64,000 nucleotides of DNA from Hyphomicrobiales bacterium (lineage in GTDB: Bacteria; Pseudomonadota; Alphaproteobacteria; Rhizobiales; Rhizobiaceae). Each line of letters opens with the position of its first letter. Within the stretch, counting starts at the first letter, position 1. The translations under genes and the position numbers were made by a program. The stretch spans positions 310,001 through 374,000 of the forward strand of contig UCAG01000003.1 in the NCBI GenBank assembly GCA_900470285.1, in the 5' to 3' direction. This document shows positions 8,200 through 16,839 of this stretch, in pieces. The notes beneath the pieces are model-generated. The model saw only the letters and a program-made list of their open reading frames with translations. It made no database searches and was not told the origin of the DNA.

Positions 8200-9465
8200 T
8201 CAGGCGACCCATTCGCCTTTGCGCATCACAGGCACGGATGTGCCGTCCTGTGCAATGCCGTCCACGTCGATCTTATTGGAGCCGATCATCCAGTCGATAT
8301 GGATAAAGCTCTTATTGCCGCCCTGTGCCGCTATCTGTTCCGGCGTGAGATCAGCACCATTGATGAAACATTTAGAATAGCACTGACCAAGCGCAATATG
8401 GCTGGCAGCATTTTCATCAAACAGCGTATTATAGAACAGCAAACCGCTCTGCGAAATCGGTGAGGAATGCGGTACCAGAGCCACTTCACCCAGACGGCGG
8501 GCACCTTCATCCGTATCCAGTACCTTGTTCAGCACTGCCTCGCCCTTGCTGGCTTTAGCCTCAACAATCCGGCCGCCTTCAAAACGCACACGGATATCAT
8601 CAATGATCGTACCCTGATGTGACAGCGGTTTGGTGCTGGAAACAGTCCCTTCCACGCGCAGAGCATGCGGCGTTGTGAAGACTTCTTCTGTCGGAATATT
8701 CGGATTGCAGGTAATACCGTTTTTAGCGGTCGATGAGCCGCCATGCCATTCATGGCCATCAGCCAGACCAACAGTCAGATCCGTATCTGGTCCGGTGAAA
8801 TGCAAAGCGCGGAAATTACGCTCATTGAGAATTTTGGTACGTTTGCGCAATTGCGCATTATGATCTGCCCATGCGGCAACCGGATCCGCATTATTCACGC
8901 GCGATGCGGCGAAAATTGCTTCGGCCAGTTTATGTGTTGCCACATCCGGCGCATCATCCGGAAAGACCAGCTTTGCCCAGGACGGGTTCGGATAGGAAAC
9001 GATATTCCAGTTAATGTCGAAACCGGCAATTTTTTCCAGCGCAGGCTGATAGGCCATCGACAGCGCTTTATTGGCGCGTGCAACTTTTCCTGCATCCTGT
9101 GCGGAAAGCAGCATCGGATTATCACCGGTGATTGCAAGGCGCGCTGCACCGCCTGCATAGGCTTTGGCCATGCCCTGATACAGCCAGTCGCTGGCATGAT
9201 CGAAACTCTCATCAGGCGCATATTGGAAACGCGACAGCGCCATGTCTTCATCAGAGAAAAACGGCGTTACCAGCCCTGCACCGGCTTTATAAGCATGTTC
9301 CGCAATACGGCGCACCAGCGGCAATGCGATAACCGGCGCGGTAATGACCAGATCCTGCCCTTTACGCAATTGCAGACCGACTTTAACCGCGACCTCGGCC
9401 AGCTTATCCAGTTTAACCGGATCGATGATTGCATCCGCGTGATTGTTTTGGCTGAAATCTGACAT
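8200..9465 (-). CDS. M29-family metallo-aminopeptidase (AmpS/PepS-like)
   Basis: The 421-residue cytosolic enzyme belongs to peptidase family M29, cobalt- or zinc-dependent aminopeptidases. Family features are the C-terminal segment EVALVPHSSPISQSGLLFYNTLFDENAASHIALGQ, which carries the metal-ligand Glu, His and Asp residues, and HIDWMIGS near the end. The chosen ATG has GGAG upstream; an in-frame GTG one codon earlier is an alternative. It appears to be a single-gene unit. Confidence 0.9.
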   Translation of the reverse strand: MSDFSQNNHADAIIDPVKLDKLAEVAVKVGLQLRKGQDLVITAPVIALPLVRRIAEHAYKAGAGLVTPFFSDEDMALSRFQYAPDESFDHASDWLYQGMAKAYAGGAARLAITGDNPMLLSAQDAGKVARANKALSMAYQPALEKIAGFDINWNIVSYPNPSWAKLVFPDDAPDVATHKLAEAIFAASRVNNADPVAAWADHNAQLRKRTKILNERNFRALHFTGPDTDLTVGLADGHEWHGGSSTAKNGITCNPNIPTEEVFTTPHALRVEGTVSSTKPLSHQGTIIDDIRVRFEGGRIVEAKASKGEAVLNKVLDTDEGARRLGEVALVPHSSPISQSGLLFYNTLFDENAASHIALGQCYSKCFINGADLTPEQIAAQGGNKSFIHIDWMIGSNKIDVDGIAQDGTSVPVMRKGEWVA

Positions 9466-9617
9466 CACATACTCCGCTTATTTTCATTGATCATCACAGA
9501 TACTCCTGCAAGAGCCTGTAAGCTAGAGCTTTGACAGGATTTTATATTGTCGCTGTAGCCACCGATGCGGAACAGCGTTAATATGCCATATGAAGTCATA
9601 TTTATCGGAACAAATCC

Positions 9618-9905
9618 ATGAACCGAAACCCCAATAATGCGCGATCATTTCAAAAGCTGAGTCTTGTTGCAGGACTGTTTGCAATAGCGCTGGCAGGCTG
9701 CACGACACTCACGCCCGAGCAGCAGCGTGCTGAGGATGAGAAAATCTGCATGAGCTATGGTTTTAAACCCAAATCTGAAGCCATGGCCAATTGTCTGCTG
9801 CAAATTCATCTCGACCGCCGCGCTGATATCCGTGCATGGCAGAATGAACGACCGCAATTTTCCACACCGATGGTTATTTACCAACCGGTGCTTGTGCCGC
9901 GCTGA
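9618..9905 (+). CDS. Small lipoprotein of unknown function
   Basis: The 95-residue protein has a lipoprotein signal: a hydrophobic segment ending in the lipobox LAGC (Cys at about residue 28). The mature part is polar and alpha-helical-looking (EQQRAEDEKICMSYGFKP, then CLLQIHLDRRADIRAW) with two further cysteines that could form a disulfide. The motif resembles small alphaproteobacterial lipoproteins of unknown role. It has its own terminator, which also serves the convergent sleB-like gene. Confidence 0.75.
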   Translation: MNRNPNNARSFQKLSLVAGLFAIALAGCTTLTPEQQRAEDEKICMSYGFKPKSEAMANCLLQIHLDRRADIRAWQNERPQFSTPMVIYQPVLVPR

Positions 9906-9922
9906 TCTTCATTTCTATAAAT

Positions 9923-9949
9923 AAAAAGCCCGCATCGTGCGGGCTTTTT
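9923..9949. terminator. Bidirectional terminator after the small lipoprotein gene
   Basis: Stem AAAAAGCCCGCA/TGCGGGCTTTTT with loop TCG, between two convergent genes. Confidence 0.9.
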
Positions 9950-9976
9950 CATTTCAGTCAATAGCAAGATGCGGGA

Positions 9977-10927
9977 TCAGCTTGCAGGTTCCGGACGATC
10001 CTGTGTCAGCAACAATGCACCGATCGCATCAACTTTCTGCTTGTTCATATCTTCCGCACCTGCTGCAAAAGCATTCTGCGTTGCAGAGGCTGCAACCGGC
10101 TTGGTTTCAAACGGAAGCTGCGCCGGAACCGGTGTGTTTACAGCCGGTGCATGATAGGCAAGCTGCACCGGTGCTTCAGCTACAGCCGGTTGTGCAGCCT
10201 GAACATCCTGCGCGGCCTGTCCGGTAGATGCCATCATCACCGGAGCAACGACAGGCAGACGGTCACCTTTACCGGCCTTAGCCGTGTCCGTCACATCATA
10301 GATGCTGTCCGGCATGGACTGGTTTCTTGGCTCATAGGCAGCCGCCAGATTATACGGGGTTTCAGGCAGCGGCGATTCCAGCGTTCCGTCTCTGCGGCGC
10401 TTTTCGTAGAAAGAATTGCCGCCGGCAACCAGCACATAATGCATATTTTTATACGGGAATTTCAGACCGGCAGTATGGAAGAACATTGCATTCTTCAGCT
10501 TAGGATGGCGTTCACCCTTCAGCACCGAATCTGCCGCTTCTTTTACATCCGGCAAAGCTTTGGAATTCATAGCGCGGGTCATAACGCCCGGCGCAAACTG
10601 GTTCTTCTGTCCGACAACACCGCAAATGGTTTCCGGATATTTTTCCGAGACCAGACGGTTCATCACCACCGTGCCGACTGCAACAAGACCATCACGGCTG
10701 GAGCGGGCAGATTCAAAGAACATTGCGCGCTCAAGGCATTCGCGGTCTCTGGAGGTGTAAGTGTAGGTCTTTTTGCCATTGCGGACAGTCACACCGGATT
10801 CCTTGGCAGACTGTGCAGTCTTAGCAGATTTTGAACCGGTCGAAGTCGTGGTGCAGCCAGCAAGGATAAACGGCGTGGCAACCAGAGCACCGATAAACAG
10901 TGTTTTCGCTAAATAAGAGCGTTTCAA
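9977..10927 (-). CDS. SleB-type cell wall hydrolase, predicted lipoprotein
   Basis: The protein has a Hydrolase_2 (SleB/CwlJ) domain, recognisable from RDRECLERAMFFESARSSRDGLVAVGTVVMNRL and KNQFAPGVM, which cleaves peptidoglycan. The TTG at 10927 is chosen as start: it has AAGGA upstream and yields MKRSYLAKTLFIGALVATPF followed by the lipobox LAGC (Cys25), whereas the longer frame starts with a non-signal sequence. This gives 316 residues. The C-terminal third is low-complexity, rich in Ala, Pro and Val (QAAQDVQAAQPAVAEAP). A perfect CtrA-type site lies about 180 bases upstream. Confidence 0.85.
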   Translation of the reverse strand: MKRSYLAKTLFIGALVATPFILAGCTTTSTGSKSAKTAQSAKESGVTVRNGKKTYTYTSRDRECLERAMFFESARSSRDGLVAVGTVVMNRLVSEKYPETICGVVGQKNQFAPGVMTRAMNSKALPDVKEAADSVLKGERHPKLKNAMFFHTAGLKFPYKNMHYVLVAGGNSFYEKRRRDGTLESPLPETPYNLAAAYEPRNQSMPDSIYDVTDTAKAGKGDRLPVVAPVMMASTGQAAQDVQAAQPAVAEAPVQLAYHAPAVNTPVPAQLPFETKPVAASATQNAFAAGAEDMNKQKVDAIGALLLTQDRPEPAS

Positions 10928-11104
10928 CGGTTCATCCTTATCAATAATTTCCCGTACACTCGGGTCGCACAGAAATCCTGTGCGCGAGCCCCGGGAAAAT
11001 CGGAGGCTATTAGGGCTAAATAAAGGCACAAGGCCCGATTTATATTCGTGTTCCGGTTAGCGACAACCGGTTAAAATTTACCCCAAGAAAATGCGCTTCA
11101 TTAG

Positions 11105-11120
11105 TTAACGACTTGTTAAC
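11105..11120 (-). promoter_or_regulatory. CtrA-type binding site upstream of the sleB-like gene
   Basis: The sequence TTAA-CGACTTG-TTAAC is an exact match to the CtrA consensus TTAA-N7-TTAAC. It lies in the 545-base gap between the sleB-like gene and phoB. The rest of that gap holds only the phoB terminator and no convincing gene. Confidence 0.6.
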
Positions 11121-11404
11121 GCATTCTTTTGAGCGATTACTAAAATACGCAAGATTACGTAAAGACTTCACTAAAGACTGTAAAATGAAGCAGCTTACCA
11201 GATCATGCTCTGCAGCAATTCTGGTGCGATATTGCCATATTTCACAACCTGATAGCACCTCAGGCACGAGCGCATCATGCAATTGACTGCCCGATTACGT
11301 TAGTCATAATTCATTACAGCGTGTTACAAATGGCTGATATTTCGTGAAATCACTTTGCGTTTATGGCACTATAGTCTTTACAGATACGGCTTTTCGCAGA
11401 ATCA

Positions 11405-11440
11405 CAAAAATAAAACCGGCGTGAATTTTCTTCACACCGG
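11405..11440 (-). terminator. Terminator of the pst-phoU-phoB operon
   Basis: Downstream of phoB on the minus strand a 10-bp stem (CCGGTGTGAA/TTCACGCCGG, one G-U pair, 5-nt loop) is followed by TTTTATTTTT. Confidence 0.8.
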
Positions 11441-11472
11441 CTCATTATTCTTCACAAATATCCGGCCGGTTA

Positions 11473-12159
11473 TCAGCCAAAAGCATAGCCGGCACCGCGA
11501 ACGGTGCGAATCGGATCGGTTTCACGACCCGTATTGATCGCCTTGCGCAGACGGCCGATATGCACATCCACCGTGCGGTCATCAACGTAAATATCCCGCC
11601 CCCAGATACCATCCAGCAATTGCGTACGCGAGAAAACGCGCCCCGGTGCCATCATGAAATATTCCAGCAGACGAAACTCAGTCGGACCCAGTTTGATTTC
11701 GCGTTCCTTGCGGTAAACACGGTGTTGCTGGCGGTCGAGAACAATCTCGCCGACTTTCAGCACATGGGAGAGAACACTCGGATTGGCACGGCGCAACATC
11801 GCCTTGATACGTGCCAGCAACTCCGGTGTGGAGAATGGTTTGACGACATAATCATCCGCGCCAACGGCCAGACCACGCACACGCTCGGATTCCTCACCGC
11901 GCGCTGTCAGCATGATAATCGGCAGACGTTCTGTCTCTGCGCGCTGACGCAGACGACGGCAAAGTTCGATGCCGGAAACACCAGGCAGCATCCAGTCGAG
12001 AACCAGAAGATCAGGTACGTTTTCGCGTAAATAAATTTCGGCTTCATCGCCACGCAGGATCGTATCGACCTGATAGCCTTCAGCCTCAAGATTATAGCGA
12101 AGCAATTCGCTGATGGCTTCTTCGTCTTCAACAACCGCTATTCTTGGCGTGTGTGACAT
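11473..12159 (-). CDS. phoB: Phosphate regulon response regulator PhoB
   Basis: An OmpR-type regulator of 228 residues. The receiver domain has the acidic pair EDEE (residues 11-14), phospho-acceptor Asp55 in LVLDWMLPG and the conserved Lys in VVKPFSTPELLARI. The winged helix contains GPTEFRLLEYFM and DDRTVDVHIGRLRKAI. It activates Pho-box promoters under phosphate limitation. It is the last gene of the pst operon; no phoR is present in this window, as is common in Rhizobiales where phoR lies upstream or elsewhere. Confidence 0.96.
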   Translation of the reverse strand: MSHTPRIAVVEDEEAISELLRYNLEAEGYQVDTILRGDEAEIYLRENVPDLLVLDWMLPGVSGIELCRRLRQRAETERLPIIMLTARGEESERVRGLAVGADDYVVKPFSTPELLARIKAMLRRANPSVLSHVLKVGEIVLDRQQHRVYRKEREIKLGPTEFRLLEYFMMAPGRVFSRTQLLDGIWGRDIYVDDRTVDVHIGRLRKAINTGRETDPIRTVRGAGYAFG

Positions 12160-12197
12160 TGCGTATCCACTATTCGTTTAGACATAAGGGAGCATTT

Positions 12198-12220
12198 GCA
12201 TTCCGGCACAGCCGGAATGC
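12198..12220 (-). other. Hairpin between phoU and phoB
   Basis: Perfect 10-bp stem GCATTCCGGC/GCCGGAATGC with a 3-nt loop. No T-run follows on the minus strand, so it is more likely an RNA processing or stability element than a terminator. Confidence 0.5.
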
Positions 12221-12282
12221 ATGACGTTTATTCTGACAGGCAGGGCTGAATACCCTGCATATCCGCTGCCGGTTAGAACAGC

Positions 12283-13005
12283 TTAGTTTTTATGCAATTC
12301 GTCGAGAACGACGTCATGGCTCAGATCATCTTTCGGACGATCCGGCGGCATCTGATTACCGGTGACAATATAATAGACTGTCTCGGCAATATTGGTGGCA
12401 TGATCGCCGATACGCTCAATATTCTTGGCACAGAACAGAAGATGCGTACAGGCCGTAATATTGCGCGGATCTTCCATCATATAAGTCAGAAGTTCACGGA
12501 ACAGCGATGTGTACATCGCATCAATTTCATCATCGCGGTCGCGGACAATATTGATCTGCGTCACAGAACGGGTTGCATAGGCGTCCAGCACATCTTTAAG
12601 CTGGGTGCGGGCAAGCTCCGCCAGTGTTTCCAGACCGCGATAAAGCTTCACCGACTGGCGTGTTTCCGAAACGGCAACAACACGCTTGGCAATGTTTTTT
12701 CCCATATCGCCAACGCGTTCCAGATCCGCTGAGATGCGGATCGCGCCGATAATTTCGCGCAGATCCACAGCCATAGGCTGACGCTTGGCGATAATCATAA
12801 TCGCCTTGTCATCAATTTCACGTTCGCCTGCATCGAGGATCAGATCCTCGGAAATGACCCGTTGTGCCAGCGCATTATCGGCAGTCACAATCGCCTTGAT
12901 GGACTGCTCCACCATACGCTCCGCATGACCGCCCATTTCGGCGATTTTGCGGGCGAGAAACTTCAGTTCTTCATCATAGGACGTAACCGTATGCTGTGAC
13001 GGCAT
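12283..13005 (-). CDS. phoU: Phosphate signalling complex protein PhoU
   Basis: PhoU links the Pst transporter to PhoR and keeps the Pho regulon off when phosphate is plentiful. The 240-residue protein is all-helical with two repeats; each holds the E/D-x-x-x-D metal-binding type motif, seen as ERVGDMGKNIAKR and ERIGDHATNIAE. The ATG giving MPSQHTVTSYDEELKFLARKI has AAGGA upstream and matches family N-termini, so a longer frame beginning ten codons earlier is rejected. Confidence 0.95.
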   Translation of the reverse strand: MPSQHTVTSYDEELKFLARKIAEMGGHAERMVEQSIKAIVTADNALAQRVISEDLILDAGEREIDDKAIMIIAKRQPMAVDLREIIGAIRISADLERVGDMGKNIAKRVVAVSETRQSVKLYRGLETLAELARTQLKDVLDAYATRSVTQINIVRDRDDEIDAMYTSLFRELLTYMMEDPRNITACTHLLFCAKNIERIGDHATNIAETVYYIVTGNQMPPDRPKDDLSHDVVLDELHKN

Positions 13006-13049
13006 GGAAATTTCCTTATCCTGTGGCACTGCCAAAGCAGTCTGTAAAA

Positions 13050-13111
13050 CTCCAGAGCATTTCCGGCTTATGTTGCCTCATAGAAAATGCTCTATCTTGT
13101 TTGTTTTTACG
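13050..13111. repeat. Short palindrome related to the dispersed intergenic element
   Basis: Between pstB and phoU, AGAGCATTTCCGG and AGAAAATGCTCT can pair and are followed by TTGTTTGTTTTTACGCG. The arms match those of the elements at 27.8 and 56.3 kb, but the AAAAGTGGGAACC core is missing. Confidence 0.4.
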
Positions 13112-13123
13112 CGTAAGCTCAGA

Positions 13124-13945
13124 TCAACCGAAACGGCCGGTAATATAGTCCTGCGTACGTTTTTCTTTCGGCGTGGTGAACATCATATCCGTGTCACCGA
13201 CCTCTACCAGATTTCCCAGATGGAACATGGCTGTGGTCTGCGAAATACGCGCAGCCTGCTGCATTGAGTGGGTCACGATGACAATCGTATAGTCACGGCG
13301 CAACTCGTCAATCAGCTCTTCCACTTTCGCGGTTGCAATCGGGTCAAGCGCCGAGCAAGGCTCATCCATCAGAATAACTTCAGGACTCACTGCAATGGCG
13401 CGGGCAATGCAAAGACGCTGCTGCTGACCGCCGGAAAGACCTGTGCCTGCATCATTCAGACGGTCTTTCACTTCTTCCCAGAGGCTGGCGCCACGCAGGC
13501 TCTTCTCAACGATGACATCCAGATCCGCGCGGCTGCGGGCAAGGCCATGAATGCGTGGACCGTAAGAAACATTCTCATAGATCGATTTCGGAAACGGATT
13601 TGGCTTCTGGAACACCATGCCGACACGGGCACGCAGTTCCACCACGTCGATTTTCGGGTCGTAAATATCCTCGCCATCGAGCGTGATAAGACCTTCAACG
13701 CGGCAACCTTCAATCGTGTCATTCATACGGTTGAGTGAGCGCAGAAAGGTCGACTTACCACAGCCGGACGGTCCGATCAGCGCGGTCACGCTGTTTTCTT
13801 CAATATCCAGATCAACGCCGTGCAAAGCCTGTTTTTCGCCGTAGAAAACTTTGACCTTGTCCCCGCGCATTTTGATTTTTTTTGGCAAGGCGTTCATCTT
13901 CTCTCCGAGAGTTTTTTCTAACGTATAATCATTCATCAGGTTCAT
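13124..13945 (-). CDS. pstB: Phosphate ABC transporter ATP-binding protein PstB
   Basis: ATPase subunit of the high-affinity phosphate importer PstSCAB. Walker A is GPSGCGKST at residues 58-66, the ABC signature is [14 protein letters not shown], and Walker B is [12 protein letters not shown]. The ATG chosen has AAGGA upstream and gives 273 residues; the longer frame would begin at a TTG inside the end of pstA. It follows pstA with a 17-base gap in the pst operon. Confidence 0.96.
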   Translation of the reverse strand: MNLMNDYTLEKTLGEKMNALPKKIKMRGDKVKVFYGEKQALHGVDLDIEENSVTALIGPSGCGKSTFLRSLNRMNDTIEGCRVEGLITLDGEDIYDPKIDVVELRARVGMVFQKPNPFPKSIYENVSYGPRIHGLARSRADLDVIVEKSLRGASLWEEVKDRLNDAGTGLSGGQQQRLCIARAIAVSPEVILMDEPCSALDPIATAKVEELIDELRRDYTIVIVTHSMQQAARISQTTAMFHLGNLVEVGDTDMMFTTPKEKRTQDYITGRFG

Positions 13946-13962
13946 AGCCGGTTCCTTCGAAT

Positions 13963-15279
13963 CTACCAACGACGCTCAAAACGGCGGCGCAGAATGATTG
14001 CGGCAATATTCATCACAGCGAGGAACAGGAGGAGCACAATAATCGCACCCGATGTCCGCTCTACAAAAGCACGTTCTGCTTCATTAGCCCACATGAAAAT
14101 CTGTACCGGCAGTGCAGTCGCAGGATCCATAGGGGTAACAGGAGCATTGGCAACAAAGGCGACCATACCGATCAGCAGCAGCGGCGCTGTTTCACCCAGT
14201 GCCTGAGCCAGACCGATAATCGTGCCGGTCAGAATGCCCGGCGCGGCCAGTGGCAGCACATGGTGGAACACCACTTGCGTTTTGGAAGCACCAAGACCCA
14301 GAGCCGCAGCACGGATTGATGGCGGCACCGCACGCAGAGCCGCGCGCGTTGCAATAATGATTGTCGGCAATGTCATCAGCGTCAGCACCAGACCGCCAAC
14401 CAGCGAGGCCGAACGCGGCATGCCAAAGAAGTTGATGAAAACCGCCAGACCCAGCAGACCAAACACGATGGAAGGTACCGCAGCCAGATTGTTGATGTTG
14501 ACTTCAATAATATCGGTAAAGCGGTTTTTACGCGCATATTCTTCCAGATAAATCGAAGCAGCAACACCAATCGGCAGAGCAAAGACCAGCACGATCAGCA
14601 TCATATAAAGGGAGCCGATCAGCGCCACACCCAGACCGGACGTTTCCGGACGGCTGGAGGCCCCCATGGTGAACAGGCCGGTATTGAAGGACTGACGCAT
14701 AACGCCTTCATCCTTCAAAGTCTTCATCCAGCCGACTTGCAGGTCGGAGACTTTACGCTTGCTCTGGTCAACCGACAGGTCGATCTGACCTTTATTGGCA
14801 GAGTCAACATCGGCTGCGGCAAGGAATTTGATTGTCTGGGTTGTGCCGATCAGTTTCGGATCAGCCATCACCATTTCACGCAATTGCAGACGAACGCCAT
14901 CCGAATAGAAACGGGTCATGTCACGCATGGCAGGACGGTTGGATTTCTCCACACCGAGCTTATCAGCCAATGCATTGCGCACCAGCAGCGGATAATTCGC
15001 TGTAATCAGCACATTCGGATTGCTGGCACGTTCATTGGAAGGATCAATCACCTTCTCATCCAGCAGTACCGGAATTTCAATCGTTGTCTGCCAAAAGGCT
15101 GTGTAGCCTTTGGAGAATACCGAGAAAAACAACGCACAGAGAAAGAAAATACCAATGCCAATCGCAATCACGCCATACATGCGGAAACGACGTTCGGCAG
15201 CGTAGCGGCGTTTGATTCCAATATCACGGCGGGCTGGTGCGGTTGAAGTTGTCTTGGGAGTGAAAACAGCGTCGGTCAT
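13963..15279 (-). CDS. pstA: Phosphate ABC transporter permease PstA
   Basis: Inner-membrane permease of 438 residues. An N-terminal extension of about 200 residues (DUF3333-like, with one membrane helix near residues 35-55 and a periplasmic stretch) precedes the BPD_transp_1 domain; this extension is typical of Rhizobiales PstA. The cytoplasmic coupling motif is [25 protein letters not shown]. Its start overlaps pstC by 4 bases, implying coupled translation. Confidence 0.95.
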   Translation of the reverse strand: MTDAVFTPKTTSTAPARRDIGIKRRYAAERRFRMYGVIAIGIGIFFLCALFFSVFSKGYTAFWQTTIEIPVLLDEKVIDPSNERASNPNVLITANYPLLVRNALADKLGVEKSNRPAMRDMTRFYSDGVRLQLREMVMADPKLIGTTQTIKFLAAADVDSANKGQIDLSVDQSKRKVSDLQVGWMKTLKDEGVMRQSFNTGLFTMGASSRPETSGLGVALIGSLYMMLIVLVFALPIGVAASIYLEEYARKNRFTDIIEVNINNLAAVPSIVFGLLGLAVFINFFGMPRSASLVGGLVLTLMTLPTIIIATRAALRAVPPSIRAAALGLGASKTQVVFHHVLPLAAPGILTGTIIGLAQALGETAPLLLIGMVAFVANAPVTPMDPATALPVQIFMWANEAERAFVERTSGAIIVLLLFLAVMNIAAIILRRRFERRW

Positions 15280-16763
15280 TCATATTGCTCCCGATATTTG
15301 CGCACAATGTAGAGAGCGAAAATATTCATCAGCAGTGTCAGGAAGAAGAGCGTAATACCCAGTGCAAAAGCCACCAGTGTCTGCGGTGAGTTGAACTCAA
15401 GGTCACCGGTCAGCTGATTGACGATTTTAACAGTGATCGTCGTCATCGCTTCAAACGGGTTGAGCGTCAGATTAGCGGCCACACCGGCAGCGAGCACCAC
15501 GATCATGGTCTCACCGATGGCACGGGAAGCGGTCAGCAGCAGCGCACCGACAATACCCGGCAGCGCAGCAGGCAGGATCACACGCTTGATCGTCTCGGAA
15601 CGGGTGGCACCCAAGCCCAGAGAACCGTCACGCAGGGAGCGCGGCACGGCAGTGATAATATCGTCAGACAAAGAGGATACGAACGGGATCAGCATCACGC
15701 CCATCACCAGACCGGCAGTGAGCACGCTCTGCGCCATGATGAAGCCCTGACCACCGGTCAGTGCGGCACTCAGGTCACGCAGGAACGGGCCGACTGTGAC
15801 CAGCGCGAAGAAACCGTAAACAATGGTCGGAATACCGGCCAGCACTTCCAGCAGCGGCTTGACGATAGCGCGGGTTTTGGCACCGGCATATTCAGACATA
15901 TAAATAGCGGCGAACAGACCAACCGGCACCGCGAAGACCATCGCGACCAGCGCGATATAAAGCGTACCGGCAAGCAGCGGGATCAGACCGAACTGACCAT
16001 GGGAATCTGTGGCACCGGCAGCGGCAAAACGCGGGTCCCAAACCGTTCCGAAGAAGAACTCGTAGGCCGGAACATCGCTGAAGAAATTGATTGTCTGAAA
16101 CAGCATCGAGAAGACGATGCCGACAGTGGTGAGAATGGCGATGGTTGATGCAGCGATCAGCCCCCACAGCACAATGTTTTCCACATTGTTGCGGGCGCGG
16201 ACGCGCGGTGCAATTGTCATCCAGCCAAAGATAAATCCGGCAATAGCCAGTGCGATAGTGAGAGCTGCGCGAATATTCGAAGAAAAATCTGCCGCTTTAT
16301 TCCACTGCACAGCAACCGGCACCATCACATCCTGACCTTCTGTTGCCAGCGCGATGCCTTTTTCAGCCATCAATGCGCGGACTTCAGAATAGGTCTGCGG
16401 CAGGTTTTCACGCTGCTGCGGATCAAGACGCTCAAACCCGTGTGCAAGGCTTTTGACCACGCCGAGCGACAGGCTTTCGCTGTAATTTTCAGTGTTGCCG
16501 AGAGCATCCTGCAACTGCGATTTGGCAGTCTGCTCCAGATAGACGGTGGCGCTCAGCGACCAGACGACAAATAAAATAATTGCCGGCATGACTGTCAGAG
16601 AGAAAACCCACCATCCGTGATAATGCGGACGGGAATGTGGTTTTTCTTTTTTATCTGCCACGTTTTTTACGGTATTCAATTGTGCAACCGCTTTGGCGCG
16701 GCCAAGGAAAAACCCTGCGACGCCCAGCACGAAGACAATTGTTAAGACCAGCATGATCGACAT
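15276..16763 (-). CDS. pstC: Phosphate ABC transporter permease PstC
   Basis: Inner-membrane permease of 495 residues, longer than the E. coli protein (319) because of an N-terminal PstC_N region with two membrane helices and a periplasmic domain. The EAA-type loop is GSLGLGATRSETIKRVILPAALPGI. It pairs with PstA to form the phosphate channel. A hairpin in the 76-base gap after pstS probably lowers its expression relative to pstS. Confidence 0.95.
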   Translation of the reverse strand: MSIMLVLTIVFVLGVAGFFLGRAKAVAQLNTVKNVADKKEKPHSRPHYHGWWVFSLTVMPAIILFVVWSLSATVYLEQTAKSQLQDALGNTENYSESLSLGVVKSLAHGFERLDPQQRENLPQTYSEVRALMAEKGIALATEGQDVMVPVAVQWNKAADFSSNIRAALTIALAIAGFIFGWMTIAPRVRARNNVENIVLWGLIAASTIAILTTVGIVFSMLFQTINFFSDVPAYEFFFGTVWDPRFAAAGATDSHGQFGLIPLLAGTLYIALVAMVFAVPVGLFAAIYMSEYAGAKTRAIVKPLLEVLAGIPTIVYGFFALVTVGPFLRDLSAALTGGQGFIMAQSVLTAGLVMGVMLIPFVSSLSDDIITAVPRSLRDGSLGLGATRSETIKRVILPAALPGIVGALLLTASRAIGETMIVVLAAGVAANLTLNPFEAMTTITVKIVNQLTGDLEFNSPQTLVAFALGITLFFLTLLMNIFALYIVRKYREQYE

Positions 16764-16799
16764 TTAAATTCCCTGATCACCGTCCACGACAAAAGACAA

Positions 16800-16828
16800 T
16801 CCGGGCGCAGAGTTTGTCTGCACCCGGA
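16800..16828 (-). terminator. Attenuating hairpin between pstS and pstC
   Basis: A 12-bp stem (TCCGGGTGCAGA/TCTGCGCCCGGA with one G-U pair, 5-nt loop) in the pstS-pstC gap, followed by a poor T-tract. Such hairpins after binding-protein genes allow partial termination or protect the pstS message. Confidence 0.6.
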
Positions 16829-16839
16829 CCATATTCAAA

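Noticed and set aside
11040-11282. Open frame of 80 codons in the sleB-phoB gap, minus strand
   Set aside because: No family resemblance and no good ribosome site; it covers the CtrA-type site, so it is regulatory sequence.
13050-13111. Full copy of the dispersed palindrome between pstB and phoU
   Set aside because: Only the end arms match; the AAAAGTGGGAACC core is missing, so it was listed as a low-confidence relative and not counted as a copy.
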